Positions 8,322 through 18,035 are shown, counted from the stretch's first letter. The stretch is 35,949 nt of DNA from Kofleriaceae bacterium (GCA_024762925.1 JANTGM010000056.1:1-35949); one strand, 5' to 3'. Notes: generated by a model from the letters alone, not told the origin. Numbers and translations: made by a program.

Positions 8322-10160
8322 CTAGAGCTGAATTCCCATGGTGCGGGAAATTTCCTCAGCTTCGTCCAACCAAGACGTTACGCTTCCCTCAATTCCGTTC
8401 TTCCAGAAGTCGGGATCGCGGGGATCGAGCTCAAAGGGTTTCATCAACTCCACAGCATTCTTGCTGCCACCAGCGCGTAACAAGTCGAGATACATGCCCT
8501 CAAAGTCGGTTCCAAAATCGTTCTGTACCGCAAAGAGACTCTGCGTAAAAAGCTCACCAAAAGCATAGGCGTATACATAGAAAGGACGAGTAAAATGAGA
8601 CACATACGCCCAGAGGTTGTCGACATTCTCATACTCGAAAAGGTCTCCTGGTTCGCCATAGAAGTCCCGGGTCACCTGCATCCATGCATCACTGTAGTCG
8701 CCAACTGTGAGTTTGCCGGCTTTGCGCTGATTGTGAACGCTGCGCTCGAAGTTGGAGAATGAGATCTGCCGGACAACGGTGTTCACATGGTCGGAACTTT
8801 TGTCCATGAGAAGGGCGAGCCGCTGCTCGTTGGTTTCCGCTTTTCCCAACAGATACTTAAACGTGGTCATCTCACCAAAGATCGAAGCTGTCTCCGCGTA
8901 GGCCATGGGCGCCCGAAACATGAGTGCGCCCTGTGCTTCCGCGGCCAGGATTCCGTGAGCGCCATGACCGGCTTCGTGGGCCACGGTCATGACATCCCGA
9001 GTTGAGCCGAGGTAGTTTAGGAAGTTGTAGGCTCGAGCTTCCCCCGAGGGTAGAAGGACGGCGTAGTTGAACGCTCCACCACCCTTGCCGTCAGCGGGCG
9101 GCGCATCCACCCACTTGCGATCCACCATCTTGGCCACCAAGTCGCGAAGTGTCGGTGAGAACGAACCATAGGCGGCAAGCACTGTGTCGAGGCACTCTTG
9201 CCACGGAATGACTCGCTCGTCCACGAATGGCAGAGGCGCGTTGCGATCTGACCAACGAAGTGTCTTGCGGCCGAGGTGAGCGGAGAGCAGTCGATAGTAG
9301 CGACGTCCCTGTTTAGCGCCATGTTCGGCAACGGCTTGGTGCAAAGCTTCCACAGTTGCATCGTCAATCTGATTGCCGATGTTGCGGGAGCTCATTGGCC
9401 CGGCATAGCCGCGCTCGTTGTCTTCGGTAGCCTTGGCTCCAAGGACGACGTTTAGCGTGCGAGCCATGAGACGATCGTAGCGCTGCTCGGATAGCCCCTT
9501 ACTAAAAACACCTAGGGCGCTCGCTCTCCGATCACCATCGGCATCGTTGCTGATCACGTGTAGAATTTCTGGCAGCGTTAGGCTCTTGTCGTCAAAGTCA
9601 AAGCGCAGCTCGGACTCCATCTCATCGAGGTAGTCGCTCCACTCGGAGGCGCCAAATGGTGAGCGAAGTGTCAAGGCGCGCTCCACCGTTTCATCAAGCA
9701 AATACCTTCGGTTTGCGCGTACAAGGTCGAGCATCGGCCGGTGGCGCTTGGCAATGTCATCATTTGCGAGAATTGCCTCGTAGTCTTCATCGGAAATGGC
9801 GACAAGCTCGTGCTCAAAGAAGTTCATGTGGTTGGCGGCCGCACGACTCCACGCCTCGTGCACTTGCCCCATACGCTGTTGAAGAGTCTCGTTGGTCGCA
9901 TCCGTGCTGCGCATCAAGAATAGGTAGATCATGAGCTTGCCCGAGAGGCAGGTCATGTCCGCATCGAGCTCAAGTGCGGCGCCCAAGCTCTCTTTGAGCT
10001 TTCCCCGGTGATTCTCCTCAAACCTCTTAGCCATAGCCAAGAGCTCTTGAAGGTCCGAATCAAGAGCCGGGTCGTTTGCACCAGAATAGAGGTCGCTTAA
10101 GTCCCATCGAACTTCTTCTGCACCGGTTTTGGGCTTCTCGTTGCTGTTGTCTTGGCTCAT
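8322..10160 (-). CDS. pepF: Oligoendopeptidase F (M3 family metallopeptidase)
   Basis: Cytoplasmic zinc endopeptidase (612 aa) that cuts oligopeptides of roughly 5-20 residues. The M3 signature is complete: HEAGH at 395-399 supplies two histidine ligands and the catalytic Glu396, and Glu423 in YAETASIFGE is the third ligand. The N-terminal helical region (about 20-200) is the PepF/M3B type. Downstream elements such as FYVYAYAFGELFTQSLF are family-typical. The ATG at 10160 starts 34 bp after the ackA-pduL stop on the same strand, so the two may be one transcript. Together with the nearby symporter and M20 dipeptidase it completes a peptide-degradation set. Confidence 0.94.
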   Translation of the reverse strand: MSQDNSNEKPKTGAEEVRWDLSDLYSGANDPALDSDLQELLAMAKRFEENHRGKLKESLGAALELDADMTCLSGKLMIYLFLMRSTDATNETLQQRMGQVHEAWSRAAANHMNFFEHELVAISDEDYEAILANDDIAKRHRPMLDLVRANRRYLLDETVERALTLRSPFGASEWSDYLDEMESELRFDFDDKSLTLPEILHVISNDADGDRRASALGVFSKGLSEQRYDRLMARTLNVVLGAKATEDNERGYAGPMSSRNIGNQIDDATVEALHQAVAEHGAKQGRRYYRLLSAHLGRKTLRWSDRNAPLPFVDERVIPWQECLDTVLAAYGSFSPTLRDLVAKMVDRKWVDAPPADGKGGGAFNYAVLLPSGEARAYNFLNYLGSTRDVMTVAHEAGHGAHGILAAEAQGALMFRAPMAYAETASIFGEMTTFKYLLGKAETNEQRLALLMDKSSDHVNTVVRQISFSNFERSVHNQRKAGKLTVGDYSDAWMQVTRDFYGEPGDLFEYENVDNLWAYVSHFTRPFYVYAYAFGELFTQSLFAVQNDFGTDFEGMYLDLLRAGGSKNAVELMKPFELDPRDPDFWKNGIEGSVTSWLDEAEEISRTMGIQL

Positions 10161-10194
10161 CTCAAGGCAAGTCTTTCACTCACCCCTGCCACTT

Positions 10195-11946
10195 TCAAGA
10201 GCCTGCGTGCTTCCGTAGACAGCCCTGAACACCTTCTCCGGCGGAGCTGTAAATAAGGTCGCCTTCTGCGCCATTCGAGAGCTCTGCGGCGTTTGCCTCA
10301 TCGGTATCGATGTGCATCTCAAGCAGATAGCTCGACTTAACCCGCACGAGCACGTCGCCAAAGGTAAGGTCCCGAGGGCCTCCGGTAATCGCTACTTCAA
10401 CCTCGTCCCCCTGCTTGACGCCAAACGCTTCGGCATCCGCAGGAGTCATGTGGATGTGCCGGCGAGCGCAGATCAATCCTTCCGAGAGCTCAACCGTTCC
10501 CTTTGGGCCCTCCAAGACAATTGGCGCCGATCCTTCCACCTTTCCGGAACCGCGAATCGGTGCGTCCACACCGAGCTTGTACTCGTCGGTGCGCGAAACC
10601 TCAACCTGATTCTTCGATCGCAGTGGACCGAGAACGCGCACTCCATCAATGCGGCTCCTCGGACCAATGAGGTTGACCTTCTGCTTAGAAGCGAACTGGC
10701 CTGGTTGAGAGATTTTCTTATGGACTTCCAGCTCCGCCCCTTTACCAAAGAGAATGTCCATGGTCTCGCGATCGAGGTGAAGATGACGAGCACTGATGGC
10801 GATCGGAATCGATAGATCGGTGGCTGGCGCATCGGCCTTGGCAAGCCGAGCGGTCTCCCGCGCGATTGTCAGTTCTTCATTCGTCGCGACGACTAGCGAG
10901 CGTGCCCGCGCATGAGAGGCGCTAATGTCGACAACAGGATTTGCCTCAGATAGTTTGGCATCGTTGTTGGCAAAGATCTCAAACTGCAAGCCTAGAAACT
11001 CCAAGCGCTGCAAAATTCTCTGACGCATCGATGCGCTGTTTTGGCCAATCCCACCCGTGAGAATGACGGCATCCACACCACCCATGACCGCAGCGTAGGC
11101 CCCAATATACTTGCGAACTCGATGCGCAAAAATCTTTATCGCCAGGCGCGCGCCCTCATGACCTTCAGCGGCCTTGGCTTCCAAGTCGCGCATGTCGTTA
11201 CTAATGCCAGAGACCCCAGCAATGCCACTCTTGCGATTGAGTAACGTATCGGTCTCCTTGATTCCAAGCTCGCTACACAGGGTCAGGACAGCGCCTGGAT
11301 CGAGGTCACCGGAACGCGTGCCCATCGCCAAGCCCTCGAGCGGCGTCATTCCCATGCTGGTTTCAACCGATGTGCCGTATTCGATTGCGCAAACACTGGC
11401 ACCGTTGCCTAGGTGACAGCTAATGAGTCGCAATTCTGTAAGAGGTCTTCTGAGATGTGTTGCTGCTCGCTGGGCGACGCAGGAGTGAGAGCTTCCGTGA
11501 AACCCATACCGCACGATGCCATATTCTTCGGCCAAGTCCTGAGGTAGCGCATACGAGCGAGCTCGGTTGGGCATGCGAGCGTGAAAGGCGGTGTCGAAGA
11601 CTGCAACTTGGGGAAGGTCGGGCAGCACTTCTCGCGCTGCGCGAATGCCCGCAAGGTTGGCCGGATTGTGAAGTGGTGCAAGGGGAACACAGCTCTCAAT
11701 CGCCGCTTCCACCGAGGCATCGATTCTGGCGGAGTCGGTGAAGGAGCGCCCACCATGCACGACTCGATGCCCAACGGCTTGCGGAGTATGTGCAGCCGCT
11801 TCTTCAAGAATCCCCGCGAGCGCCTCGGCATGGCCTCCGGCAGCAATGCGTTCGGTCGCGCCTTTGAGCAACACCTCACCGCTCTCGCTCTCCACGACCT
11901 GATACTTGATGCTCGATGATCCGCTATTGATGACCAGAATTCTCAC
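10195..11946 (-). CDS. Fused acetate kinase - PduL-type phosphotransacetylase
   Basis: A single 583-aa chain carrying both steps of acetyl-CoA to acetate conversion with ATP formation. Residues 1-366 are acetate kinase: Asn7 and the NSGSSS motif, Arg61, Asp118, His150 and Arg211 each sit exactly 30 positions before the catalytic Asn/Arg/Asp/His/Arg set of Methanosarcina thermophila AckA (Asn7 excepted). This indicates a compact N-terminal region lacking about 30 residues. Residues 378-566 are a PduL (PTAC) phosphoacyltransferase with two histidine metal-binding motifs, SARHLHL (His388, His390) and ARRHIHM (His497, His499). It replaces the usual Pta. The start is GTG at 11946, with AGAGGGAG (11961-11954) seven bases upstream. 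The acyl-chain preference (acetate or propionate) is not certain. Confidence 0.93.
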   Translation of the reverse strand: MRILVINSGSSSIKYQVVESESGEVLLKGATERIAAGGHAEALAGILEEAAAHTPQAVGHRVVHGGRSFTDSARIDASVEAAIESCVPLAPLHNPANLAGIRAAREVLPDLPQVAVFDTAFHARMPNRARSYALPQDLAEEYGIVRYGFHGSSHSCVAQRAATHLRRPLTELRLISCHLGNGASVCAIEYGTSVETSMGMTPLEGLAMGTRSGDLDPGAVLTLCSELGIKETDTLLNRKSGIAGVSGISNDMRDLEAKAAEGHEGARLAIKIFAHRVRKYIGAYAAVMGGVDAVILTGGIGQNSASMRQRILQRLEFLGLQFEIFANNDAKLSEANPVVDISASHARARSLVVATNEELTIARETARLAKADAPATDLSIPIAISARHLHLDRETMDILFGKGAELEVHKKISQPGQFASKQKVNLIGPRSRIDGVRVLGPLRSKNQVEVSRTDEYKLGVDAPIRGSGKVEGSAPIVLEGPKGTVELSEGLICARRHIHMTPADAEAFGVKQGDEVEVAITGGPRDLTFGDVLVRVKSSYLLEMHIDTDEANAAELSNGAEGDLIYSSAGEGVQGCLRKHAGS

Positions 11947-12185
11947 GTGCTTGCTCCCTCTGTAACGACCGAGCCAGAACGATAACGGGCGGGAAAACTC
12001 GTGCCAAATGACTCGGCAGCTGTTTCCCGCAGGCCTGCCGCAAAGCTCCCATCAAGCTCGAAACGTGAGCGGAGCCGGTGACCTGAGCCCGATGCCTACG
12101 AATGCCTTGCACTCTGGCCGGGAATTGATGGTAAGGAGGGCCGCGCCCACAGTTGGCGCCCCACCCAAACGGGTTTGCATCATCC

Positions 12186-12189
12186 AGGA
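12186..12189 (+). promoter_or_regulatory. Shine-Dalgarno AGGA deciding the helicase start
   Basis: AGGA lies six bases before GTG 12196. It selects that codon over the in-frame TTG at 12175, and the resulting N-terminus MTSFKDL matches the typical RhlE start (SFxxL). Confidence 0.6.
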
Positions 12190-12195
12190 CGTATT

Positions 12196-13521
12196 GTGAC
12201 TTCATTCAAAGACTTGCCACTCATTCAGCCTCTACAGGAGGCACTGGTGGCCCAGGGCTATACAACGCCTACCCCAATTCAGCTTCAGGCGATTCCCCCC
12301 CTTCTCGAAGGCAAGGACGTCTTGGGATGTGCACAGACTGGGACGGGAAAAACGGCGGCGTTTTCCTTGCCCGTCTTGCAACACCTCGCTCAACACACAA
12401 AAGGCCGAGGTCGCTCCACCATCAAAGCACTTGTTCTGACTCCAACCCGCGAGTTGGCAGCGCAGATCGGAGACAGCCTGCAGAGTTATGGCGCCAACCT
12501 GCACTCGCGCCATCTCGTGATCTTCGGTGGCGTCAACGAGAATCCGCAGATCAAAGAGCTTAGGCGCGGTGTAGATATCTTGGTCGCCACGCCAGGACGA
12601 CTACTCGACTTGGCTGGGCGCGACTTCATCGACCTTAGCAAGGTGGAGTTCTTTATTCTGGATGAAGCCGATCGCATGCTGGACATGGGTTTTGTACATG
12701 ACGTTCGTCGCGTCATGAAGCTGCTGCCCGAAAAACGGCAGAATCTTCTTTTCTCGGCAACCATGCCACCCGCCATTACAAAGCTGGCTGCAACGTTCTT
12801 GAAGTCTCCCGTGCGGGTTGAGGTAACGCCACAATCCACCACAGTCGAGCGCATCGAGCAGAGCGTCATGTTTGTGGAGCGCACAAATAAGAGCAAGCTT
12901 CTGCAGTGGCTTGTCGAAGAAGATGAAGTGAAGCGCGGAATCGTTTTTACTCGAACAAAGCACGGCGCGAACCGGTTGGTCCAGCAACTCACAAAGGTCA
13001 ACATCAGCGCTGCTGCCATTCATGGCAACAAGTCGCAGGCGGCTCGCAACCGAGCCTTGGCCGGCTTCAAGAATGGTGAGATTGCGCTGCTCGTCGCAAC
13101 TGACATCGCATCTCGCGGCATTGACATTGACGGTGTCTCCCATGTCTTCAACTACGATCTGCCAAACGAGCCCGAGAGTTATGTTCACCGAATCGGTCGT
13201 ACAGCGCGAGCCGGCAAGAGCGGCCTTGCGATCTCCTTCTGCGATCCAACGGAGATGGACTACCTGCGTGACATTCAGAAGCTTATCGGCATGCCGGTTC
13301 CCCAAGATCTCGACCACGACTATCACCACGAGCCGGCCATGCCAAAGCCGGGACGACGCGCCACGCCGAAGCCCAAGCAGCAGCAGCGTCCACCTCGCAA
13401 TGGCGGCCGAGGTGGTCATGGAGGAGGAGGACGTGCGAGCCAGGCCCCACGGCGTGGCAATGCCTCCTCAAAGGGACGCCGCGGATCGTCAAAAGGTAGG
13501 CAGGGACGCAATCGCTCGTAG
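12196..13521 (+). CDS. rhlE: DEAD-box RNA helicase, RhlE type
   Basis: ATP-dependent RNA helicase (441 aa) likely acting in ribosome assembly or RNA turnover. Motifs from the GTG start are in order: Q-motif (PTPIQ), motif I AQTGTGKT (46-53), Ia PTRELA, Ib TPGR, motif II DEAD (156-159), motif III SAT (187-189), then [10 protein letters not shown] and [10 protein letters not shown]. Residues from about 375 onward form a basic, low-complexity tail rich in Arg, Gly, Pro and Gln with RGG-like stretches, a usual RNA-binding extension. It is divergent from ackA-pduL across a 250-bp spacer in which I see no RNA gene or clear promoter. Confidence 0.93.
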   Translation: MTSFKDLPLIQPLQEALVAQGYTTPTPIQLQAIPPLLEGKDVLGCAQTGTGKTAAFSLPVLQHLAQHTKGRGRSTIKALVLTPTRELAAQIGDSLQSYGANLHSRHLVIFGGVNENPQIKELRRGVDILVATPGRLLDLAGRDFIDLSKVEFFILDEADRMLDMGFVHDVRRVMKLLPEKRQNLLFSATMPPAITKLAATFLKSPVRVEVTPQSTTVERIEQSVMFVERTNKSKLLQWLVEEDEVKRGIVFTRTKHGANRLVQQLTKVNISAAAIHGNKSQAARNRALAGFKNGEIALLVATDIASRGIDIDGVSHVFNYDLPNEPESYVHRIGRTARAGKSGLAISFCDPTEMDYLRDIQKLIGMPVPQDLDHDYHHEPAMPKPGRRATPKPKQQQRPPRNGGRGGHGGGGRASQAPRRGNASSKGRRGSSKGRQGRNRS

Positions 13522-13554
13522 GAGCGCCCCTGTTGCGCTGGCTCCAACCTCGTT

Positions 13555-14100
13555 ATGATAGTGACCATGGCCGTACTTCGGAATTGCTGTCTTGGTGTGA
13601 CTCTCGGCGTCGCGTTTGCGAGCTGCGGCGTCAACGGTGGGGGCCCGGTGGAAACCGTGCCAGCGTCCATTCTTGACCCTGATGGCTCTGAGGCTGTGGA
13701 AGCTGCCAAACGGGTTGAGTACAAACTCGCGAGCAAAGAGAACACCCCGGTGTTTCCCGCTCCTGAGTCCGCCTACAAGACGGACTCGGGCTTGCGCTTT
13801 GTCGTCTTTAAGCGCGGTGAACAACATACGCATCCCACAAGCTCGAGCAACGTGACAGTTCACTACGAGGGCCGCACCAGTGATGGTGTCGTCTTCGATT
13901 CTTCGGTTGCTCGCGGTGAGCCAACATCCTTCACCCTCGATCAGGTCATCCCTGGTTGGCGAGAAGGAGTGAAGCTCATGACCGTGGGTGACACCTTCCG
14001 GTTTTGGATTCCTGAGAAAGACGCCTACCGTGGGGCACCAGGCAAACCCGCAGGTCTGCTCATCTTCGATGTTGAGCTCATCGACGTGGAGTCCGAATAA
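13555..14100 (+). CDS. FKBP-type peptidyl-prolyl isomerase, putative lipoprotein
   Basis: 181 aa. The N-terminus has an Arg, a hydrophobic run (CCLGVTLGVAF) and an ASC lipobox-like site (Cys24), suggesting export and lipidation. Phe at -3 makes the lipobox atypical. A linker follows to about residue 75. The C-terminal ~100 residues are an FKBP domain with VTVHYEGRTSDGVVFDSS, VIPGWREGVKLM and GLLIFDVELID, the conserved strands and pocket residues of the family. The expected role is proline isomerisation or chaperoning of envelope proteins. The start could be ATG 13555 or ATG 13567; the latter gives a conventional signal peptide beginning MAVLR. Confidence 0.88.
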   Translation: MIVTMAVLRNCCLGVTLGVAFASCGVNGGGPVETVPASILDPDGSEAVEAAKRVEYKLASKENTPVFPAPESAYKTDSGLRFVVFKRGEQHTHPTSSSNVTVHYEGRTSDGVVFDSSVARGEPTSFTLDQVIPGWREGVKLMTVGDTFRFWIPEKDAYRGAPGKPAGLLIFDVELIDVESE

Positions 14101-14128
14101 CTCTTAGCACCCAGAGCGTTGCGCTTTC

Positions 14129-15910
14129 ATGAGTGACCTTGCCAAAGACGACGACCCAGGGTCGACGAGTAAGGACTACGACTCTCAAATCGCCGAGTGG
14201 CGCGACGAATTGCTCGACCGTATCCTACGGACGGCCTTCGTAATCGTGGTGATGGCTTCTGGAATCGCTCTGTGGCAAATCAAGATCGGCCAAATTGATG
14301 TACGAAATGGCTACGTAATTGGGCTCATTCTGGCGCTGCTCGGTGCTGGTGTCTTTGCCCCAAGCAAATACAAAGTGCTTCGAATTTTGACGCTGCTTGG
14401 AGCCTTCTATGTAGCAGGGGCGATTGGCAGCCTTGGTGGCATTGTGAGTCTCTACGGTGCCGGCTTTGTTGGGCTAATTGCTTCCAGTGCACTTTTTCTA
14501 GAGGTTCGCGGAGCAGTCATATCGATCGTACTCTCAATCGTTCACACCGCGGCTGTGGCTCTGGTGCTCAACCGAGGGTGGCTTGAGCCACTAATTCCCA
14601 CTGGTGGGCTCGACCCAGCTTCTCCCTTAAACTGGATTCGCGCGCTCAGCTTTGATCTCGCTGTCGCCATCGTGCTCGCCACGTGCATTGTCTCGCTGCT
14701 AAGAAGACTTCGCAGTAACCTCGACAGCAGCCTTCAGCTCGTCGGACGACTTGAAGCTGAACAGCAAAAGCGCGAACGAATGAAGCAACACATGGTTCGC
14801 GCAGAACGCATGGAGTCTTTGGGACGCCTAGCTGGAGGCATTGCCCATGACTTCAACAACGCCTTGACGGTAATGGGGGGCGAAGCTGACTACATTGTCT
14901 CGGAGATTGGCGAAGACCACCCGATCGGCGAATCAGCGGAAGTCATTCGTCAGGCCACCGAGCGGGCTGCCGCCCTCACCCGTCGTCTACTGCTCCTAGG
15001 CCGCAACAAAGAGCTCCTGCGTCCCTCTCCGCTAGACTTGCTAACAACGCTCAACGATATGGTGAGGGTCTCCCGGCGCGTACTTCCCGAATCAATTCAG
15101 GTTGTGCTGGAGAGGTGTGAGGCTGCTGTCGTGAAGGTGGATGAGCCAGCGCTACACCAAGCTCTTCTCAACCTCGTACTCAATGCGGCAGACGCAATGG
15201 AGCAAGAAGGCACCATCACACTTAGCTGTGGCTCCCAACAGCTCGGGGAAGACGAGACCTCACTTGCGCCTGGCAAATACGGCTTTGTCTCGGTTCAAGA
15301 CTCAGGACGCGGTATCGCAGACGACGAACTCCGCGACATTTTTGACCCGTTTTTCGTTCCAAGTGGGCACAGCACAAATAATGGGCTAGGGCTGGCAAGC
15401 TCCTTCGGCTTCGCCACCTCGTCGGGCGGAACGATCGCAGTACAAAGCACGCTCGGAGAAGGCACTCGATTTACACTCTACTTCCCAATCTCTGAAGAGA
15501 GAGTCCGCGATGCGGTGGCGCTGCTTGGTTCGATCGCAGGCATTGGGAAAGGCAAGCTGGCGCTCGTGGCGGAAGACAACCTTCGCGTTCGAGCGATTCT
15601 GTGGTCTGCTCTAGTCGATGCGGGATTTGAGGTTCTGGAAGCAGCCGATGGGGAGGCTGCATGCGACATTGCCACTGCCTGTGAGCGCAAGATTTCTCTG
15701 CTTGTCACCGACTACATGATGCCAAAGAAAGACGGGGTGCACTTGGCGCGCACGTGTCATGAGTCCCACCCAGACATCAAGATTGTCATGGTCACGGGAT
15801 ACGCAAGCTCAGGTGCTAGCGAGAAGCTAAGAGAAATTCCAAACACGATGCTTCTCCCAAAGCCCTTTGGCCGGCGCGAGCTCTATCGTGCTCTAGAAGG
15901 ACTCGACTAG
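14129..15910 (+). CDS. Membrane-bound hybrid sensor histidine kinase with receiver domain
   Basis: 593 aa. About six hydrophobic segments between residues 35 and 192 form an integral-membrane sensor with no sizeable periplasmic domain. A short coiled linker (about 195-225) leads to the phosphoacceptor motif GRLAGGIAHDFNNALT with His240. The ATPase domain has Asn352 (LNLVLNAADAM), G1 DSGRGI and a G2 reading NNGLGLA. The C-terminal receiver has acidic pair Glu482/Asp483, phosphoacceptor Asp528 (TDYMMP) and Lys578 (PKPF). No PAS domain and no adjacent response regulator are present. It begins 28 bp after the FKBP gene and ends 13 bp before the spermidine-synthase-like gene, so the three may be co-transcribed. 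Confidence 0.9.
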   Translation: MSDLAKDDDPGSTSKDYDSQIAEWRDELLDRILRTAFVIVVMASGIALWQIKIGQIDVRNGYVIGLILALLGAGVFAPSKYKVLRILTLLGAFYVAGAIGSLGGIVSLYGAGFVGLIASSALFLEVRGAVISIVLSIVHTAAVALVLNRGWLEPLIPTGGLDPASPLNWIRALSFDLAVAIVLATCIVSLLRRLRSNLDSSLQLVGRLEAEQQKRERMKQHMVRAERMESLGRLAGGIAHDFNNALTVMGGEADYIVSEIGEDHPIGESAEVIRQATERAAALTRRLLLLGRNKELLRPSPLDLLTTLNDMVRVSRRVLPESIQVVLERCEAAVVKVDEPALHQALLNLVLNAADAMEQEGTITLSCGSQQLGEDETSLAPGKYGFVSVQDSGRGIADDELRDIFDPFFVPSGHSTNNGLGLASSFGFATSSGGTIAVQSTLGEGTRFTLYFPISEERVRDAVALLGSIAGIGKGKLALVAEDNLRVRAILWSALVDAGFEVLEAADGEAACDIATACERKISLLVTDYMMPKKDGVHLARTCHESHPDIKIVMVTGYASSGASEKLREIPNTMLLPKPFGRRELYRALEGLD

Positions 15911-15923
15911 GGCCAGGTTCAGC

Positions 15924-17960
15924 ATGCGGGTCCTGGCGTACTCCACGACGCTCCTGGTCAGCGCGTTTCTGCTGTTCTCGATTCAACCAATGGTGGCGCG
16001 ATTCGTACTGCCTCACTGGGGTGGTGGTAGCGGAGTCTGGAGCGTTTGCCTGCTCTTCTTTCAGGCCGCACTGCTCATTGGCTATCTATACGCACACCTG
16101 CTCGCCCAGTTTTTCTCTGTGCGGGCGCAGTCGGCGCTTCACATCGTTCTTCTCCTCGGTGCAGTAGTCATTCTCTTTTTGGGATCGATATCCGCAGTAC
16201 CCACACAACACGTGCACTGGCCGTCTCTGCAGCTTCTGTGGGAGCTTACAAGGCAGATTGGAATTCCGTGCATCCTTCTCTCCGCTACCGCCCCCCTTTT
16301 GCAGCACTGGCTGGCGCAAGACCATGGCCGTTCGGCATACCGACTCTATGCGGTCTCCAATCTCGGCTCGCTGTTGGGATTGCTTTGCTACCCACTTCTC
16401 CTCGAGCCGCTTCTCGGCTTGACCCTTCAAGAAGAATTCTGGCGCGCGGGCTACCTGCTGCTCGCTGTTTGCTCCATCGCCTGTGCTGTCTTGGCTAAAC
16501 CCGCAGCTGTCGCGATCGAGCGCGCTGAGGTGCCGGCTTTGCCCACGCTAGCGCTCTGGCTCGCATTTTCTGCCGCGGGCGTGGTGGTTCTCCTCAGCGT
16601 CACAACCGAGATTACCGTGAACCTAGTCCCCATGCCGCTGCTCTGGGCGGTCCCTCTGGCTCTCTACCTAGTCACATTCATTTGGTGCTTTGCGAGCAAC
16701 GCCCCGTACTCGCGGAGGCCGTGGCTTTCGCTGTTTTCACTAACGGTCCTGCCCACCCTATGGCTCCCTGCCATCGAACCTCTTGTCGGCGTGTGGCCCT
16801 CCGTCGCTCTCTCGTGTCTCACTCTCTTCTCCGGGTGCATGATCTGCCACGGCGAGCTCGCAAAGACGAAACCCGAAGCGCGAAACCTCAGCCTCTACTA
16901 TGTTTTCTTAGCCGCAGGTGGCGTCATTGGCAGCGCCTTGATCAACTTTGCGGCGCCCTTCGTGTTTGCTCGGAACTGGGACCTCTCCTTCGGGCTCTTC
17001 TTTGTCCTAGTGCTTGCTGGCATCGGAATCATTGCAACACCCACAAAGAGGGAATCAATGCTTGAAGGTGTGGGGCCAAAACAACAACGGATAGGCCTTG
17101 GTGCAATTGCGCTTTGGGCCATGACTCTCAGTGCGTTTGCCTTCATTGGCACGCTGCCCTTGCGGGCTCAACGAGGCACGCTGGCTTCCGACCGCAGCTT
17201 CTTTGGCACGCTCAGCGTTGTGGACTCAACGAGCGAAGGTCGACGAAAGCGTTCGCTCTTGCATGGGCGCATCCGGCACGGCGCCCAGAATCTTGGAGCA
17301 GACGCACTTGTGCCGACGCTCTATTTCAGCACCGACAGCGGCGTTGGCATTGTGCTGGCGCACGCTGCCTATCCCGCACCGCGCAACATCGGTGTGGTGG
17401 GACTGGGAGCCGGGACGCTGGCAAGCTACGGCCAATTGGGAGATCAACTGCGGTTCTATGAACTCGACCCGCTTGTGGTCTCATTTGCAGAGCGCTACTT
17501 CTCGTTCCTACAAAGCAGCCCAGCGACCATCAGCATTGTGGTTGGTGACGGCCGTCTTTCAATGAAGAGAGAACTCAGAAAAACGGGTAGCAACAGCTTT
17601 GACGTGCTCGTGATCGATGCCTTCAACGCCGATGCCGTCCCCACCCACCTGCTCACCCGAGAAGCCTTTCACCTCTATTGGCAGCACCTAGATACCAACG
17701 GAACCCTGGCACTCAACATCACCAATGCGTTCCTCAACTTAGGCCCTGTAATACAGGCTCATGCAAGGGACGCGGGCAAGCAGAGTCGCATCGTCAAGGC
17801 TGCCCCAAGCGAGCATTCCCAGTCAGGGTCAACTTGGATGCTTGTAACGAACAACCAGAGTCTCCTCAGCGCTCCAGCGCTCAATCGCACGATACCGTCG
17901 CACCCGAGCCTAAGAGCATGGACCGACGACTACAGTAATATTCTTACGTCCCTGCGTTAG
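15924..17960 (+). CDS. Membrane-fused spermidine-synthase-like protein
   Basis: 678 aa. Residues 1-410 hold about ten hydrophobic helices (start SAFLLFSIQPMVARFVLP) of the transporter-like type found in fused MFS/spermidine synthase proteins. Residues 415-640 form a spermidine-synthase/methyltransferase Rossmann domain: SFFGTLSV, GLGAGT (493-498), acidic Glu513 ending strand 2 (YELDP), Asp542 in GDGR and Asp565 in VIDAF. By family it should bind decarboxylated or ordinary S-adenosylmethionine. Whether it makes polyamines or modifies a membrane substrate is unknown. It starts 13 bp after the hybrid kinase and converges on a phosphatase gene. Confidence 0.85.
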   Translation: MRVLAYSTTLLVSAFLLFSIQPMVARFVLPHWGGGSGVWSVCLLFFQAALLIGYLYAHLLAQFFSVRAQSALHIVLLLGAVVILFLGSISAVPTQHVHWPSLQLLWELTRQIGIPCILLSATAPLLQHWLAQDHGRSAYRLYAVSNLGSLLGLLCYPLLLEPLLGLTLQEEFWRAGYLLLAVCSIACAVLAKPAAVAIERAEVPALPTLALWLAFSAAGVVVLLSVTTEITVNLVPMPLLWAVPLALYLVTFIWCFASNAPYSRRPWLSLFSLTVLPTLWLPAIEPLVGVWPSVALSCLTLFSGCMICHGELAKTKPEARNLSLYYVFLAAGGVIGSALINFAAPFVFARNWDLSFGLFFVLVLAGIGIIATPTKRESMLEGVGPKQQRIGLGAIALWAMTLSAFAFIGTLPLRAQRGTLASDRSFFGTLSVVDSTSEGRRKRSLLHGRIRHGAQNLGADALVPTLYFSTDSGVGIVLAHAAYPAPRNIGVVGLGAGTLASYGQLGDQLRFYELDPLVVSFAERYFSFLQSSPATISIVVGDGRLSMKRELRKTGSNSFDVLVIDAFNADAVPTHLLTREAFHLYWQHLDTNGTLALNITNAFLNLGPVIQAHARDAGKQSRIVKAAPSEHSQSGSTWMLVTNNQSLLSAPALNRTIPSHPSLRAWTDDYSNILTSLR

Positions 17961-17986
17961 GCCATTCGGGACGCGAGCGTCTAAAC

Positions 17987-18004
17987 ACGAGCGAACTCGC
18001 TCGT
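17987..18004. terminator. Bidirectional hairpin terminator between convergent genes
   Basis: ACGAGCGA (17987-17994) and TCGCTCGT (17997-18004) form a perfect inverted repeat, folding as a 7-bp stem with a 4-base loop. It is followed by TTCT on the plus strand and by GTTT on the minus strand. A smaller dyad, GACGC/GCGTC, lies at 17970-17981. The location in the 75-bp gap between convergent genes supports a terminator for both. Confidence 0.6.
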
Positions 18005-18035
18005 TTCTCACCGTTGATCTGGGCTTCCGTGCCTG

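Noticed and set aside
11947-12195. RNA gene or small ORF in the gap between ackA-pduL and rhlE
   Set aside because: No cloverleaf, no recognisable riboswitch, and the short open frames lack ribosome sites or conserved features.
12601-13419. A 272-codon minus-strand open frame
   Set aside because: It is antisense to the DEAD-box helicase, which carries all helicase motifs; this is a G+C-driven shadow.
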